Shown here: one piece after another, positions 17,016-25,066 of the stretch
Position numbering within the stretch: position 1 is the stretch's first letter
Layout: every line of letters starts with the position of its first letter
DNA from: Phycisphaerae bacterium
Lineage (GTDB): Bacteria; Planctomycetota; Phycisphaerae; Phycisphaerales; SM1A02
NCBI GenBank assembly: GCA_002717655.1
Contig: PBAY01000034.1
Location: 1 to 43,847, forward strand
DNA: 43,847 bases
Direction of reading: 5' to 3'
The notes under the pieces: generated by a model
Databases searched by the model: none
Told to the model about the DNA's origin: nothing
Seen by the model: the letters and a program-made list of their open reading frames with translations, nothing else
Translations under genes and position numbers: made by a program

Positions 17016-18313
17016 GGCTCCATCTCCTCTGGTGGTGCAGGCACATCGCTGGCATTGGGCGGGACGGGTTCGCCAGCTGGAAGCAGTGTTGGCTGGGACA
17101 ACGCTCTTCTTTGTTCAACCATTTCTTCCGCAGCCCTTTCGCCAGGAATTGGTTCTTCACCAGACTGCATGGGTTGCTCGCTGGGTTGTGAAGGCGTCGG
17201 CATCGGATTCTCAATGGGCTGCCCGAATTCGTCATAGTACGTGCCGTCCGTTCCGTCCTCGGCCGATGCCGTGTTCCGGTCGCGGAAGAGGATGGACTGC
17301 CGGAGCAGTTCATAATCAGGTGCAGATTGAAGCACGGTCAGTGGAAGTTGTTCCAGAATGCCGGGAATCTGCTGCAATGCTCGAACGGTGGCGGCAGAAC
17401 GAGGGAATCGTTCCACCAGGTTGCGAATATAGAATTCGGCTGCGATGGGATCACCAACTCGGTTGTACCACTGTGCTGTCGTGAGAATCTTGGTCGCTTC
17501 GGACTCGGTGATCCGGTTGATCAGTGCCTGCGCTCCGATGCGTTCGGCTTCAGCCGGCCTCATGGCGATCAGATCCTGCAGTTCCCGCTTGGCTTCACGA
17601 AGGCCAACGATATCGAACTGTGGTCCCTTGAAGGTTGCGATATTCGCGTAGATCAGTCTCCGCTGTGATTTTTCGACGAATGGAGATCGGGGATACTTCT
17701 CAATGAAGATGGCATACATGTCTGCAGCCAGTTCCATGCGACGTTGGCGGAAATACATGTCAGCCAGTTCGATGCCAGCCTGTTCGGCAAGCTGGCTTCC
17801 CGGCGAACGTTCCTGAATGCGGATGAAGATCTCCTCGGCTTCATCGACACCACTGCCGATTCTCAGGCCGAAGATCTTTCTTCTCATGCCATTGGCATAG
17901 AGGCTTGCGATTTCAAGTTCGCGTGCCAGCGCAAGTGTGAAGGTCGGCGAAGCGGGATAACGCCGGATGACATATTCATAGTCATAGAGCGCTTCGTAGT
18001 AATCGCCCATCGCGACCAGGGCATCGCCTTTGAGCAGATAGGCATCAGGAGTCAGTGTTGTTTCACCGTTGCGTTCCAGCCAGCGCACCACCATGTTGTA
18101 GGCGGTGTCGGCCTGGCCTTCCGCAAGCAGTTCCCTCGCACGTGCCAGCGCGCCGGCAGGAGAATTGGGATCAACTCCGCCGACGGCCTGCCAGTTGTCT
18201 GAATCATCCAGCCTGAAATCATTCTGCCCCAACGCGGGTTGGGCGAGGAGGGTCACCAGAAGGACTGGAAGTACGGCGGATAATCGGACGCTGCATCTCA
18301 GCATGGCTGGCAT
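17012..18313 (-). CDS. BamD-like tetratricopeptide-repeat protein, exported
   Basis: This encodes 433 residues from ATG 18313. A signal peptide (about 5-30, ending A-L-G-Q) has no lipobox Cys, unlike true BamD lipoproteins. Then come TPR-type helices: A-R-E-L-L-A-E-G-Q-A-D-T-A-Y, K-G-D-A-L-V-A-M-G-D-Y-Y-E-A-L-Y-D-Y-E-Y-V-I-R-R-Y-P, D-M-Y-F-R-Q-R-R-M-E-L-A-A-D and F-I-E-K-Y-P-R-S-P-F-V-E. Spacing and the Y-P-x-S-P motif recall BamD/YfiO, which supports outer-membrane protein assembly. The last 90 residues are Pro/Glu/Gln-rich and probably disordered. It overlaps the lptE-like gene by four bases and diverges from motA. The ribosome binding site is weak; ATG 18304 is an alternative start. The envelope role is inferred from the neighbour and motif. 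Confidence 0.78.
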   Translation of the reverse strand: MPAMLRCSVRLSAVLPVLLVTLLAQPALGQNDFRLDDSDNWQAVGGVDPNSPAGALARARELLAEGQADTAYNMVVRWLERNGETTLTPDAYLLKGDALVAMGDYYEALYDYEYVIRRYPASPTFTLALARELEIASLYANGMRRKIFGLRIGSGVDEAEEIFIRIQERSPGSQLAEQAGIELADMYFRQRRMELAADMYAIFIEKYPRSPFVEKSQRRLIYANIATFKGPQFDIVGLREAKRELQDLIAMRPAEAERIGAQALINRITESEATKILTTAQWYNRVGDPIAAEFYIRNLVERFPRSAATVRALQQIPGILEQLPLTVLQSAPDYELLRQSILFRDRNTASAEDGTDGTYYDEFGQPIENPMPTPSQPSEQPMQSGEEPIPGERAAEEMVEQRRALSQPTLLPAGEPVPPNASDVPAPPEEMEP

Positions 18314-18474
18314 GTTACCGGAGCCAACCGAAAGAGACCGCATTCCCGCCGGAACCCTCCCAATCCGACTCAAGTCGCCCCCATGGCCGACCGATGCCAG
18401 CAGTCGACCGTTGATCAGGTTTCGTGAGCCGCAGGTTCCCGCCTGATCTGGATTGAAGAGATGGAGGCAGAACG

Positions 18475-19272
18475 ATGGATCTCTCCACGATTACAGGACT
18501 CTTGCTTGGTGGTACCTGCGTTGCGGTTGCCCTTGTGCTGGGTGGCTCATTCGGGGCCTATGTGGATCCAATGGCGTTGTTGATCGTCCTTGGCGGTGCT
18601 GGGGCAGCAACCCTGACGTCGGTCCCGATCCGGCAGTTCTTCCGGGTTCATCGCGTCAGTCTCAAGACACTTCTGAATCGGTGTTCAACACCACAGGAAC
18701 AGATCGCAAGACTGGTCCGTCTTTCAGAGATCGCTCGTCGAGAGGGCGTACTCGCGCTTGAAGGTGCGGTCGAGGAGATTGATGACCCTTTCCTGGTACG
18801 TGGTATCCAGTTGGCGATCGATGGGGCGGATGCCGAGACCATACGACTCGTTCTGGAAACGGAACTCGATGTTCTGGTTGAACGTCATGAAGCTGGAAGG
18901 AACATGTTCGAGCAGCTGGGCAAGTACGCTCCGGCGTTCGGCATGATCGGAACGGTCATCGGACTGGTGGCCATGCTTGCCAACATGAATGATCCATCAG
19001 CGATCGGTGCCGGGATGGCAGCGGCGCTGCTGACCACGCTCTACGGTGCGCTTCTGGCGAATCTCGTGTTTCTGCCATTGGCGGACAAGCTTGCCGCTCG
19101 TACTAATGAGGAAGTGCTCATCCGTTCCATGGCTATCCAGGGTGTTCTGAGCATCCAGTCTGGTGACAATCCTCGCCATGTCGAGTCCAAGCTCCGGACC
19201 TTCCTGCCGCCTAGAACCAAATTGCCGGCACTGGTCGGTGCTGTGGCAACGCCAATGGGGCAAGCCGCATGA
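18475..19272 (+). CDS. motA: Flagellar stator protein MotA
   Basis: MotA forms the ion channel of the flagellar stator with MotB. The 265 residues show four membrane segments in the MotA/PomA arrangement: D-L-S-T-I-T-G-L-L-L-G at the N terminus, then A-Y-V-D-P-M-A-L-L-I-V-L-G-G, a cytoplasmic loop with several Arg/Glu residues, and the late pair G-K-Y-A-P-A-F-G-M-I-G-T-V-I-G-L and A-A-A-L-L-T-T-L-Y-G-A-L-L-A-N-L. The layout with a short N terminus is closer to the sodium-type PomA/MotP group, but ion choice cannot be read from this. A GGAGG lies 7 bases before the ATG. It is the first gene of the flagellar cluster, and its stop overlaps the motB start (ATGA). Confidence 0.93.
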   Translation: MDLSTITGLLLGGTCVAVALVLGGSFGAYVDPMALLIVLGGAGAATLTSVPIRQFFRVHRVSLKTLLNRCSTPQEQIARLVRLSEIARREGVLALEGAVEEIDDPFLVRGIQLAIDGADAETIRLVLETELDVLVERHEAGRNMFEQLGKYAPAFGMIGTVIGLVAMLANMNDPSAIGAGMAAALLTTLYGALLANLVFLPLADKLAARTNEEVLIRSMAIQGVLSIQSGDNPRHVESKLRTFLPPRTKLPALVGAVATPMGQAA

Positions 19273-20027
19273 ATGCCAGCCGTCGCCGACCGCAACGAGA
19301 AGGTTCGCCGGCCTGGATTGTCACGTTTGCTGACATGATGGCGTTGTTGCTGTGTTTCTTCATCCTGCTGCAGATGTTCTCCGAACTCAAGCGTGATCGG
19401 GAATACCAGCGAGTCGTCAGTGCCGTGAAGGCGGCCTTCGGATTCACTGGTCAGGTCGGAATCATGCCCACGGAAGATGTTCCGCTGCTGAGCATGGTTC
19501 AGGCGCTGGATACGGTTACGTCCAGACGTGATGAAGTCGAGCCGAATCGAAGTCATATCGAGGATCCGGGTGCTTCAGGCCCCCGTCCTCGTGTACGTAA
19601 TGTCCGTGAAGGTCTGCAGTTCACCGTTGGTGGCCCGGCCATGTTTGGCGGAGGCTCGGCTGAGCTGACGGCCGAAGGTGTTCAGGTCATTGAAGAGCTG
19701 GTTCCATTGCTGGCGGGCCGTCGGAATCGAATCGTTCTTCGAGGTCATGCTGCCAACAAGTACCTGCCGCCAAACAGTCCCTGGCAGAATCTGGATGAAT
19801 TGAGCTATCACCGCGCGGTCGCGGTCAGGCGGATTCTGGTTGATGCAGGCATTGAAGATCGATTCCTTCGGCTTGAAGCCGTGGGGACACGTGAGCCCAT
19901 CAATCCCAAGGCCTATCGGGAAGCAGAACTGGCGGATCATCGCCGCGTCGACATCGTCCTGACTGAGGATGTCGTCGACGGACCGTTTTCGGATATCAGC
20001 TATACGGCTGCCGCGAATCAGCATTGA
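19269..20027 (+). CDS. motB: Flagellar stator protein MotB
   Basis: MotB anchors the stator to peptidoglycan and supplies the ion-binding Asp. The 252 residues begin with a short basic tail and one membrane helix, P-A-W-I-V-T-F-A-D-M-M-A-L-L-L-C-F-F, where the Asp in F-A-D is the channel residue. A periplasmic linker follows, then an OmpA-like domain with the L-R-G-H-A segment, L-D-E-L-S-Y-H-R-A-V-A-V and a D-H-R-R-V-D-I-V end, which together form the peptidoglycan-binding site. It overlaps motA by four bases and is followed 18 bases later by fliL. Confidence 0.93.
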   Translation: MNASRRRPQREGSPAWIVTFADMMALLLCFFILLQMFSELKRDREYQRVVSAVKAAFGFTGQVGIMPTEDVPLLSMVQALDTVTSRRDEVEPNRSHIEDPGASGPRPRVRNVREGLQFTVGGPAMFGGGSAELTAEGVQVIEELVPLLAGRRNRIVLRGHAANKYLPPNSPWQNLDELSYHRAVAVRRILVDAGIEDRFLRLEAVGTREPINPKAYREAELADHRRVDIVLTEDVVDGPFSDISYTAAANQH

Positions 20028-20045
20028 ACTCTGGAGGGAACAGGA

Positions 20046-20564
20046 ATGTACGAGGAAACCACCATTGTCACGGATCAGCCCAGACGAGCCGGTCGACGCT
20101 TCATGGTTCTTGCTGCTGTTCTGGTGGCGTCGCTGGAAGTCATCGGGGCAATTGGTCTGATGTCGATCATGAATCCGGGTGGGGCGGTAGCTGATGATCT
20201 TGCCGTTGCGTCGCCTGAACCAGAGCAGGGCATCGTTGAAATTCCCGTTCTTGCCGAACGTCTTCAGAACAATCAGGAGGGATTTACACGTGTGTATGAC
20301 GTGGAGATCTATGTTCAGGTGAAGGCATCTCATGCTGCCAGAATTCGTCAGGAACTGGCTTCTCAGGGCCAGCAGTGCCGTAGTGAAATGGTTCATCTGT
20401 GGCGATCCCTTGATCCATCTCACTTGAATGAGCCGAATTTGCGCACCGCATCCCGCCGCCTGATGGGGCAGATGTTGGAGCGATTCGGGCGTGACGCTCG
20501 AACCTCGGAACCCATCGTTCGGGATGTCATCGTGATCTCAGGTACCGGCTTCCGTGCCGACTGA
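20046..20564 (+). CDS. fliL: FliL-like flagellar basal-body protein
   Basis: This encodes 172 residues with a basic N terminus, one membrane helix (about 20-42, F-M-V-L-A-A-V-L-V-A-S-L-E-V-I-G) and a periplasmic domain ending in R-D-V-I-V-I-S-G-T-G-F. The position directly after motAB and the general layout fit FliL, which surrounds the stator and tunes motor output. Primary sequence similarity within FliL is always low, so the call depends partly on context. A GGAGGG motif precedes the ATG at 20046. A gap of 175 bases follows before fliN, where many bacteria carry fliM. Confidence 0.72.
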   Translation: MYEETTIVTDQPRRAGRRFMVLAAVLVASLEVIGAIGLMSIMNPGGAVADDLAVASPEPEQGIVEIPVLAERLQNNQEGFTRVYDVEIYVQVKASHAARIRQELASQGQQCRSEMVHLWRSLDPSHLNEPNLRTASRRLMGQMLERFGRDARTSEPIVRDVIVISGTGFRAD

Positions 20565-20739
20565 ATCCTGAGATCACAGACAACCATTCTCCAGTGATCC
20601 TGCCTCTAGGGCCGATGAGGGGAGATGGCAGCAACTTTCACCATTGCGGGTGTTGTTGTCTGATCAAACCGGTTCATGTCGCGTTGACAAGGATGTCACG
20701 CCCCGGATTGATGAACCAGACAGGTGCGGAGGAGCCAGG

Positions 20740-21258
20740 ATGGCTGACCACATCAACCCACAATCCAATTCCGATGCGCAAGAATTGCCGAACACCCCGG
20801 CAGTAGATGCTGCTGCAGAATCGGTTCCTGTGGAAACTGAACGTGTCCAGAATGCTGAAGCCATGGCCAATCAAGCCATGAAGCAGGTCCAGGAGGCGGC
20901 TGACCGCCTTCAGATGTCGACCATGCAGCGGCAGGCGAGCGGAGTCTCGACCCCTGAACTTGATGGCCCCGTCGTGGCTGGGGTCAGTGGATCCGATCTC
21001 TCCATGCTCTCGGATGTCCATCTGGCCATGACCGTTGAACTTGGCCGGACCAGAATGCTCGTTGACGATGTCCTTGGACTCGAGTCGGGGGCAGTGGTCG
21101 AGTTGGACAAGGCAGCGGGCGATCCAGTCGATGTGCTGGTCAATGGACGGCCAGTGGCCCGAGGCGAGGTTCTGGTTCTGGATGACACCTTCTGTATCCG
21201 TATCAGTGAAATTCTCTCGACCACTGATCTGAATCACGGTGATCTTCCTTCGGGATGA
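20740..21258 (+). CDS. fliN: Flagellar motor switch protein FliN
   Basis: FliN forms the base of the flagellar C-ring and helps rotation switching and export. The 172 residues have a variable, Gln/Ala/Glu-rich N-terminal half and a C-terminal SpoA domain: M-T-V-E-L-G-R-T-R-M-L-V-D-D-V-L-G-L, G-A-V-V-E-L-D-K-A-A-G-D-P-V-D-V-L-V-N-G and A-R-G-E-V-L-V-L-D-D-T-F-C-I-R-I. The ATG at 20740 follows GGAGGAG; the frame is open about 96 bases further upstream but without a good start. No FliM middle domain is seen, so this is a FliN and not a fusion. Confidence 0.92.
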   Translation: MADHINPQSNSDAQELPNTPAVDAAAESVPVETERVQNAEAMANQAMKQVQEAADRLQMSTMQRQASGVSTPELDGPVVAGVSGSDLSMLSDVHLAMTVELGRTRMLVDDVLGLESGAVVELDKAAGDPVDVLVNGRPVARGEVLVLDDTFCIRISEILSTTDLNHGDLPSG

Positions 21259-21329
21259 TGCGTTCTCTAACCCCATCGGCACCGACTTGGTGCCGAACAG
21301 GCTGAATGGATTCAGCCTGCGGAGCCAGG

Positions 21330-21992
21330 ATGGCACGATCGATACCTTCAATTCCTCAACTGCTCATGACCATGGTGGCCGTCCTGATGTTGGCCATGTC
21401 TTCGGTGGTACAGGCTGAAGTGACGACAACTGGAACCTCTCTCCCTGTTCAGGAACAACAGCCTCTGGGTGGGGTTGGTGTTTCAGATGACGGGTCAGGC
21501 GAAGCTTCGAGTGACTCTGGCTATCTGCCGAATCTGATGGAGTTCGCACGAGTCGGAGGTGCGCTGGTCGGGGTGATCGGTCTGCTGTTTGGTCTTCGAA
21601 TCGTGATGAGAAAGATGGGTGGGCTTCCCTCTGGTCGTCGCCCTGGCGGGGTGATCCACGTCCATGCCCGCTATCCGATCGCTCGCGGTCAACAGGTGCT
21701 GCTGATTCAGGTTGGCCAGCGGATCATCGTTGCCCATCAGGGCGGCGGCACCATGCGAACACTCTCGGAGATCACCGACCCGTCTGAAGTCGCACGCATT
21801 CGAGGCAACCTTGAAGCAGGTGAGACTCGAGGCGTCGACACGCCGGATACCACCAGTTTCGAGACTGAATTGAAGCATGCAGCGGCGACCAAGGAGGTCG
21901 TCGACTTGACCCGCGCTGGTCGTGCGGCTGCATCTGCCGCGGCAGAGGTGCCTGCACGACGGAGATTCCCTGGTTGGCGAGGCCTCTCATGA
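21330..21992 (+). CDS. fliO: Flagellar biosynthetic protein FliO
   Basis: FliO assists assembly of the FliP ring in the export gate. The 220 residues carry an N-terminal signal-like segment ending V-V-Q-A, a low-complexity stretch, one membrane helix (V-G-G-A-L-V-G-V-I-G-L-L-F-G-L) and a cytoplasmic region with H-A-R-Y-P-I-A-R-G-Q-Q-V-L-L-I-Q-V-G, a typical FliO signature, and an Ala/Arg-rich tail. The ATG 21330 is preceded by GCGGAGCCAGG, nearly the same leader as that before fliN. Its stop overlaps fliP (ATGA at 21989). Confidence 0.88.
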   Translation: MARSIPSIPQLLMTMVAVLMLAMSSVVQAEVTTTGTSLPVQEQQPLGGVGVSDDGSGEASSDSGYLPNLMEFARVGGALVGVIGLLFGLRIVMRKMGGLPSGRRPGGVIHVHARYPIARGQQVLLIQVGQRIIVAHQGGGTMRTLSEITDPSEVARIRGNLEAGETRGVDTPDTTSFETELKHAAATKEVVDLTRAGRAAASAAAEVPARRRFPGWRGLS

Positions 21993-22861
21993 ATCGTGTG
22001 ATGGTGCTGATGGCAATCTGCTGCACCATGCTGCTGGGAAGTGGATGGGCCATGGCTCAGGTCACGACGGTGCCAGTGGTTCCATCATCACCTGACGCGA
22101 TCAATCCAATTCAGGTTCTTGAAGACGTATCCGAGGTCGTTCCGGGCCTTGATGGACAGTTGTCCAGCACGCTTAACATCATGGTGCTGTTGACGGTTCT
22201 GGCGTTGGCGCCGTCAATTCTGCTGCTCTGTACGTGCTTCACCAGAATCGTGATCGTGCTTGGACTGCTTCGGCAGGCATTGGGTACTCAGGGCCTGCCG
22301 CCGACTCAGGTGCTCATCGGCCTCAGTCTCTTCGTGACGTTCGTCGTGATGTCGCCCACCATCAGTGCCATGTACAACGACGGCATCAAGCCGTATGCCG
22401 AAGGCGAGATCACCAGTTATGAAGAGGCCTGGCAGCGGACCAAGCAGCCGCTTCGCGACTACATGTTCACGCAGATCGAGGCGACGGGCAACTGGTCGGG
22501 CGTCTACATGATGTTGAACTATCGAGGCATCGACACCTCGGATCCGAGTCAGCTGAGTCGCAGTGATGTCGACATGGTGACGCTGATTCCGGCGTTCATA
22601 CTCAGTGAGTTGAAGGTGGCGTTCCTCGTTGGATTCCGCATCTTTCTTCCCTTCCTCGTGATCGACCTGGTGATCGCCAGCATGCTGGTCTCGATGGGCA
22701 TGTTGATGTTGCCGCCTGTTCTGATCTCGCTTCCATTCAAGATTCTTCTGTTCGTTCTGGTCGACGGATGGAGTCTGTTGGTTGGCTCACTCATGACAGG
22801 TGTGTACCAGCCTGAGGCCATGCAGCATGTGATAGGTGGCTTGACTGGAGCAGGGCCATGA
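21989..22861 (+). CDS. fliP: Flagellar export gate protein FliP
   Basis: FliP forms the core pore of the flagellar type III export gate. The 290 residues start with a cleavable signal peptide (M-N-R-V-M-V-L-M-A to A-M-A-Q), as is typical of FliP. Hallmarks are L-A-P-S-I-L-L-L-C-T-C-F-T-R-I-V-I-V-L, L-G-T-Q-G-L-P-P-T-Q-V-L-I-G-L, L-I-P-A-F-I-L-S-E-L-K and G-M-L-M-L-P-P-V-L-I-S-L-P-F-K. The start is placed at ATG 21989 because it overlaps the fliO stop and gives a clean signal peptide; an in-frame codon at 21974 is the alternative. fliQ follows 25 bases later. Confidence 0.96.
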   Translation: MNRVMVLMAICCTMLLGSGWAMAQVTTVPVVPSSPDAINPIQVLEDVSEVVPGLDGQLSSTLNIMVLLTVLALAPSILLLCTCFTRIVIVLGLLRQALGTQGLPPTQVLIGLSLFVTFVVMSPTISAMYNDGIKPYAEGEITSYEEAWQRTKQPLRDYMFTQIEATGNWSGVYMMLNYRGIDTSDPSQLSRSDVDMVTLIPAFILSELKVAFLVGFRIFLPFLVIDLVIASMLVSMGMLMLPPVLISLPFKILLFVLVDGWSLLVGSLMTGVYQPEAMQHVIGGLTGAGP

Positions 22862-22886
22862 CCATTTTTGAATCGGGGTGCCGATC

Positions 22887-23147
22887 ATGACAGGGCTGTC
22901 CGCGGATGCCATCGACGCCGTTCGCGTCGCGTTGTACTACACGCTTCTTCTGGCGACTCCGGTACTTGGAGTAGGGCTGATCGTCGGTCTGGTCGTCAGT
23001 CTGGTACAGGCGGTCACGCAGGTTCAGGAACAGACGCTGAGTTTCGTTCCCAAGATCATTGCCATGCTTCTGGCTTCCATCCTTCTGCTGGCCTGGATGG
23101 TGGCCCAGATGACTGACTTCGCCACCGAGATGTTCATGGCTCCGTAG
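22887..23147 (+). CDS. fliQ: Flagellar export gate protein FliQ
   Basis: FliQ is a two-helix subunit of the export gate. The 86 residues show A-L-Y-Y-T-L-L-L-A-T-P-V-L, G-L-V-V-S-L-V-Q-A-V-T-Q-V-Q-E-Q-T-L-S-F-V-P-K and a second helix ending near M-T-D-F, matching the family along its length. The start is put at ATG 22887; a GTG three codons earlier at 22878 is possible but overlaps the likely ribosome binding site (GGGG at 22875-22878). Confidence 0.95.
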   Translation: MTGLSADAIDAVRVALYYTLLLATPVLGVGLIVGLVVSLVQAVTQVQEQTLSFVPKIIAMLLASILLLAWMVAQMTDFATEMFMAP

Positions 23148-23163
23148 AGAGAGGATTCGAGTG

Positions 23164-23952
23164 ATGGCCAATCTGGCCTTCCATATTCCGGGTCTGTTGC
23201 TGGTGATCTTCCGAATCGGTGGATTGATGGTCTTCGCGCCGGTTCTCTCCTCCCGTGCAGTTCCTGTGAAGGTTCGGATTCTGCTGGCATTCGTGATCGG
23301 GTTCGCGGTGTACCCCGTTCTTCTGACATTGGGTGCCGTACCTACGGTTGCTGGTGGCTTCACCCTCTTTTCGCTCTTGCCTGCCGTCAGCATTGAGATT
23401 TTCGTCGGCGTCGCGATCGGCCTGCTGGCGACGTTGCCCCTGACCGCCATGCGGATCGGTGGACAACTGGCCGGTCAGCAGATGGGGCTTGGATTCGCAA
23501 CCTTCTACGATCCCAATGTCGAGGATGATGCTGATCTGGTGGGGCAGTTGTACTTCTTCATCGCGCTGACCATCTTCCTCGCCATGAGCGGACTCGACAT
23601 CATGTTGGAGTCGCTGCTCAATACCTTCAGCAATGTTCCGCTTGGAGCTTTGGCAATGAGTGAGAGCATCCTCGCCCTCATGCTCGGCCTGCTGCTTTCC
23701 GCATTTGAACTGGCGCTTCGTGTTGCGGCGCCGGTGCTTGCCATTCTCTTTCTTCAGAGCATCGCACTTGGATACGTTTCCAGAACAGTGCCTCAGCTGA
23801 ACATTCTCAGTCTGGGGTTCCCCTTGCGTCTTCTTCTGGGCTTCCTGGTGATGTTCGCGGGCTTGACCGTCATCGAGTCGGTTGGATTCGAGGCGTTGGG
23901 AGAGTTCTTCGTCGTGTTGCGTTCATGGGTCGCAGGAATGGTCTCAGCTTAG
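23164..23952 (+). CDS. fliR: Flagellar export gate protein FliR
   Basis: FliR completes the FliPQR pore complex. The 262 residues form about six membrane helices and contain F-R-I-G-G-L-M-V-F-A-P-V-L, R-I-G-G-Q-L-A-G-Q-Q-M-G-L-G-F-A-T-F-Y-D-P and V-P-Q-L-N-I-L-S-L-G-F-P-L-R-L, the last being a strong FliR signature. The start could be GTG 23161 or ATG 23164; a GAGAGGA motif lies 5-9 bases upstream and the ATG has the better spacing. It follows fliQ by 16 bases and precedes flhB by 10. Confidence 0.95.
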   Translation: MANLAFHIPGLLLVIFRIGGLMVFAPVLSSRAVPVKVRILLAFVIGFAVYPVLLTLGAVPTVAGGFTLFSLLPAVSIEIFVGVAIGLLATLPLTAMRIGGQLAGQQMGLGFATFYDPNVEDDADLVGQLYFFIALTIFLAMSGLDIMLESLLNTFSNVPLGALAMSESILALMLGLLLSAFELALRVAAPVLAILFLQSIALGYVSRTVPQLNILSLGFPLRLLLGFLVMFAGLTVIESVGFEALGEFFVVLRSWVAGMVSA

Positions 23953-23962
23953 GAGTTGGCCG

Positions 23963-25066
23963 ATGGCCGAGGATCTCGGCGAAAGAACCGAAGAGGCAAC
24001 CCCACGGCGACTTCGCGAAGCACGCGAGGAGGGCAATGTGGCGCGCAGTCAGGATCTCGGCAGTGCCGTGGCCCTGGGACTGGCAACACTTGCCGCCTGG
24101 GCGTTGACCAGCGGTCTGTTCACCGAGGGGCAGTTGATGCTGCATCGTCTGCTGGATCTGACTGCGTTGGGAGATCCTGCTGCACCGGAGACCGCCTGGC
24201 AATCACTGGTTCAGGTCGGCTGGTCGATGATTCGGGGACTGCTTCCGTTTCTGCTGCTCGTCCTGCTGGGAACATGGCTGGCGAATTTCGTCCAGGTAGG
24301 TTGGATCTTCACCACCAAGCCGCTTCAGGCTCAGGCTTCAAGGCTTGATCCGATTCGTGGAACCCGTCGCATCTTCGGTCCATCAGGATTCGTCAAGGTC
24401 TCGCTCGACAGCATCAAGATTCTGCTTGTTCTGTTCGTGGCGGCTTTCACGGTGGTGCAGTATCAGGATGACATTCTCGGCCTTCCCATGCTGCCGGCGT
24501 TGATGGCGGTCAGTTTCGTGGGTTGGATGATGCTGGATCTCGCCTTGCGAATTGCCGGAGTCCTGTTGTTGCTCGGTCTGCTGGATTATGTCTGGCAGCG
24601 GTGGCGTCGTCGCCGCGATCTGCGCATGACCCGGCAGCAGGTGCGTGATGACATGAAGGAAGCAGAAGGCGATCCGGAACATCGTCGAAGACGGCAACGA
24701 CTGCAGCAGCAGCTTTCAATGCAGCGAGTTGCGGCGGCGGTACCGCGGGCTGACGTGATCGTCACCAATCCTGAACATGTCTCCATTGCGATTTCCTATG
24801 ACCCGAAGACCATGCGAGCGCCAATCGTGGTGGCGAAAGGTCTCGATCATCTCGCGCTTCGCATCCGTCAGCTGGCAAACAGACATGAGATTCCAATCGT
24901 GGAGCGTCCGCCATTGGCTCGTGCTCTGCATCGCGAGGTTGAAGTCAACCAGCCGATTCCACAGTCCTTCTATCGTGCAGTGGCCGAGGTTCTGGCCTAC
25001 GTGAAGCGAATCAATGACGAACTGATCACGATGGAAGAAGAACCTGAAGGGGTGATGGTCTCATGA
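23963..25066 (+). CDS. flhB: Flagellar export switch protein FlhB (NPEH cleavage site)
   Basis: FlhB switches export from rod/hook to filament substrates after autocleavage of its cytoplasmic domain. The 367 residues start M-A-E-D-L-G-E-R-T-E-E-A-T-P-R-R-L, the standard N terminus, have four membrane helices and end with the cytoplasmic domain. The cleavage motif, normally NPTH, reads N-P-E-H at 269-272, the same numbering as in Salmonella. The scissile Asn-Pro is kept. The start at ATG 23963 follows AGGAG, and the extra 27 in-frame codons upstream lie within fliR. Its stop overlaps flhA (ATGA). Confidence 0.95.
   Translation: MAEDLGERTEEATPRRLREAREEGNVARSQDLGSAVALGLATLAAWALTSGLFTEGQLMLHRLLDLTALGDPAAPETAWQSLVQVGWSMIRGLLPFLLLVLLGTWLANFVQVGWIFTTKPLQAQASRLDPIRGTRRIFGPSGFVKVSLDSIKILLVLFVAAFTVVQYQDDILGLPMLPALMAVSFVGWMMLDLALRIAGVLLLLGLLDYVWQRWRRRRDLRMTRQQVRDDMKEAEGDPEHRRRRQRLQQQLSMQRVAAAVPRADVIVTNPEHVSIAISYDPKTMRAPIVVAKGLDHLALRIRQLANRHEIPIVERPPLARALHREVEVNQPIPQSFYRAVAEVLAYVKRINDELITMEEEPEGVMVS

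Noticed and set aside
18314-18474. Sigma-28 promoter upstream of motA (TCAAGTCG and GCCGACCG)
   Set aside because: Spacing between the boxes is about 8 instead of 11 bases, and the matches are weak.
20592-20618. Sigma-28 promoter upstream of fliN (GCCGATGA at 20611-20618)
   Set aside because: The -10-like box is good, but the region at the -35 position matches at only three of eight bases.
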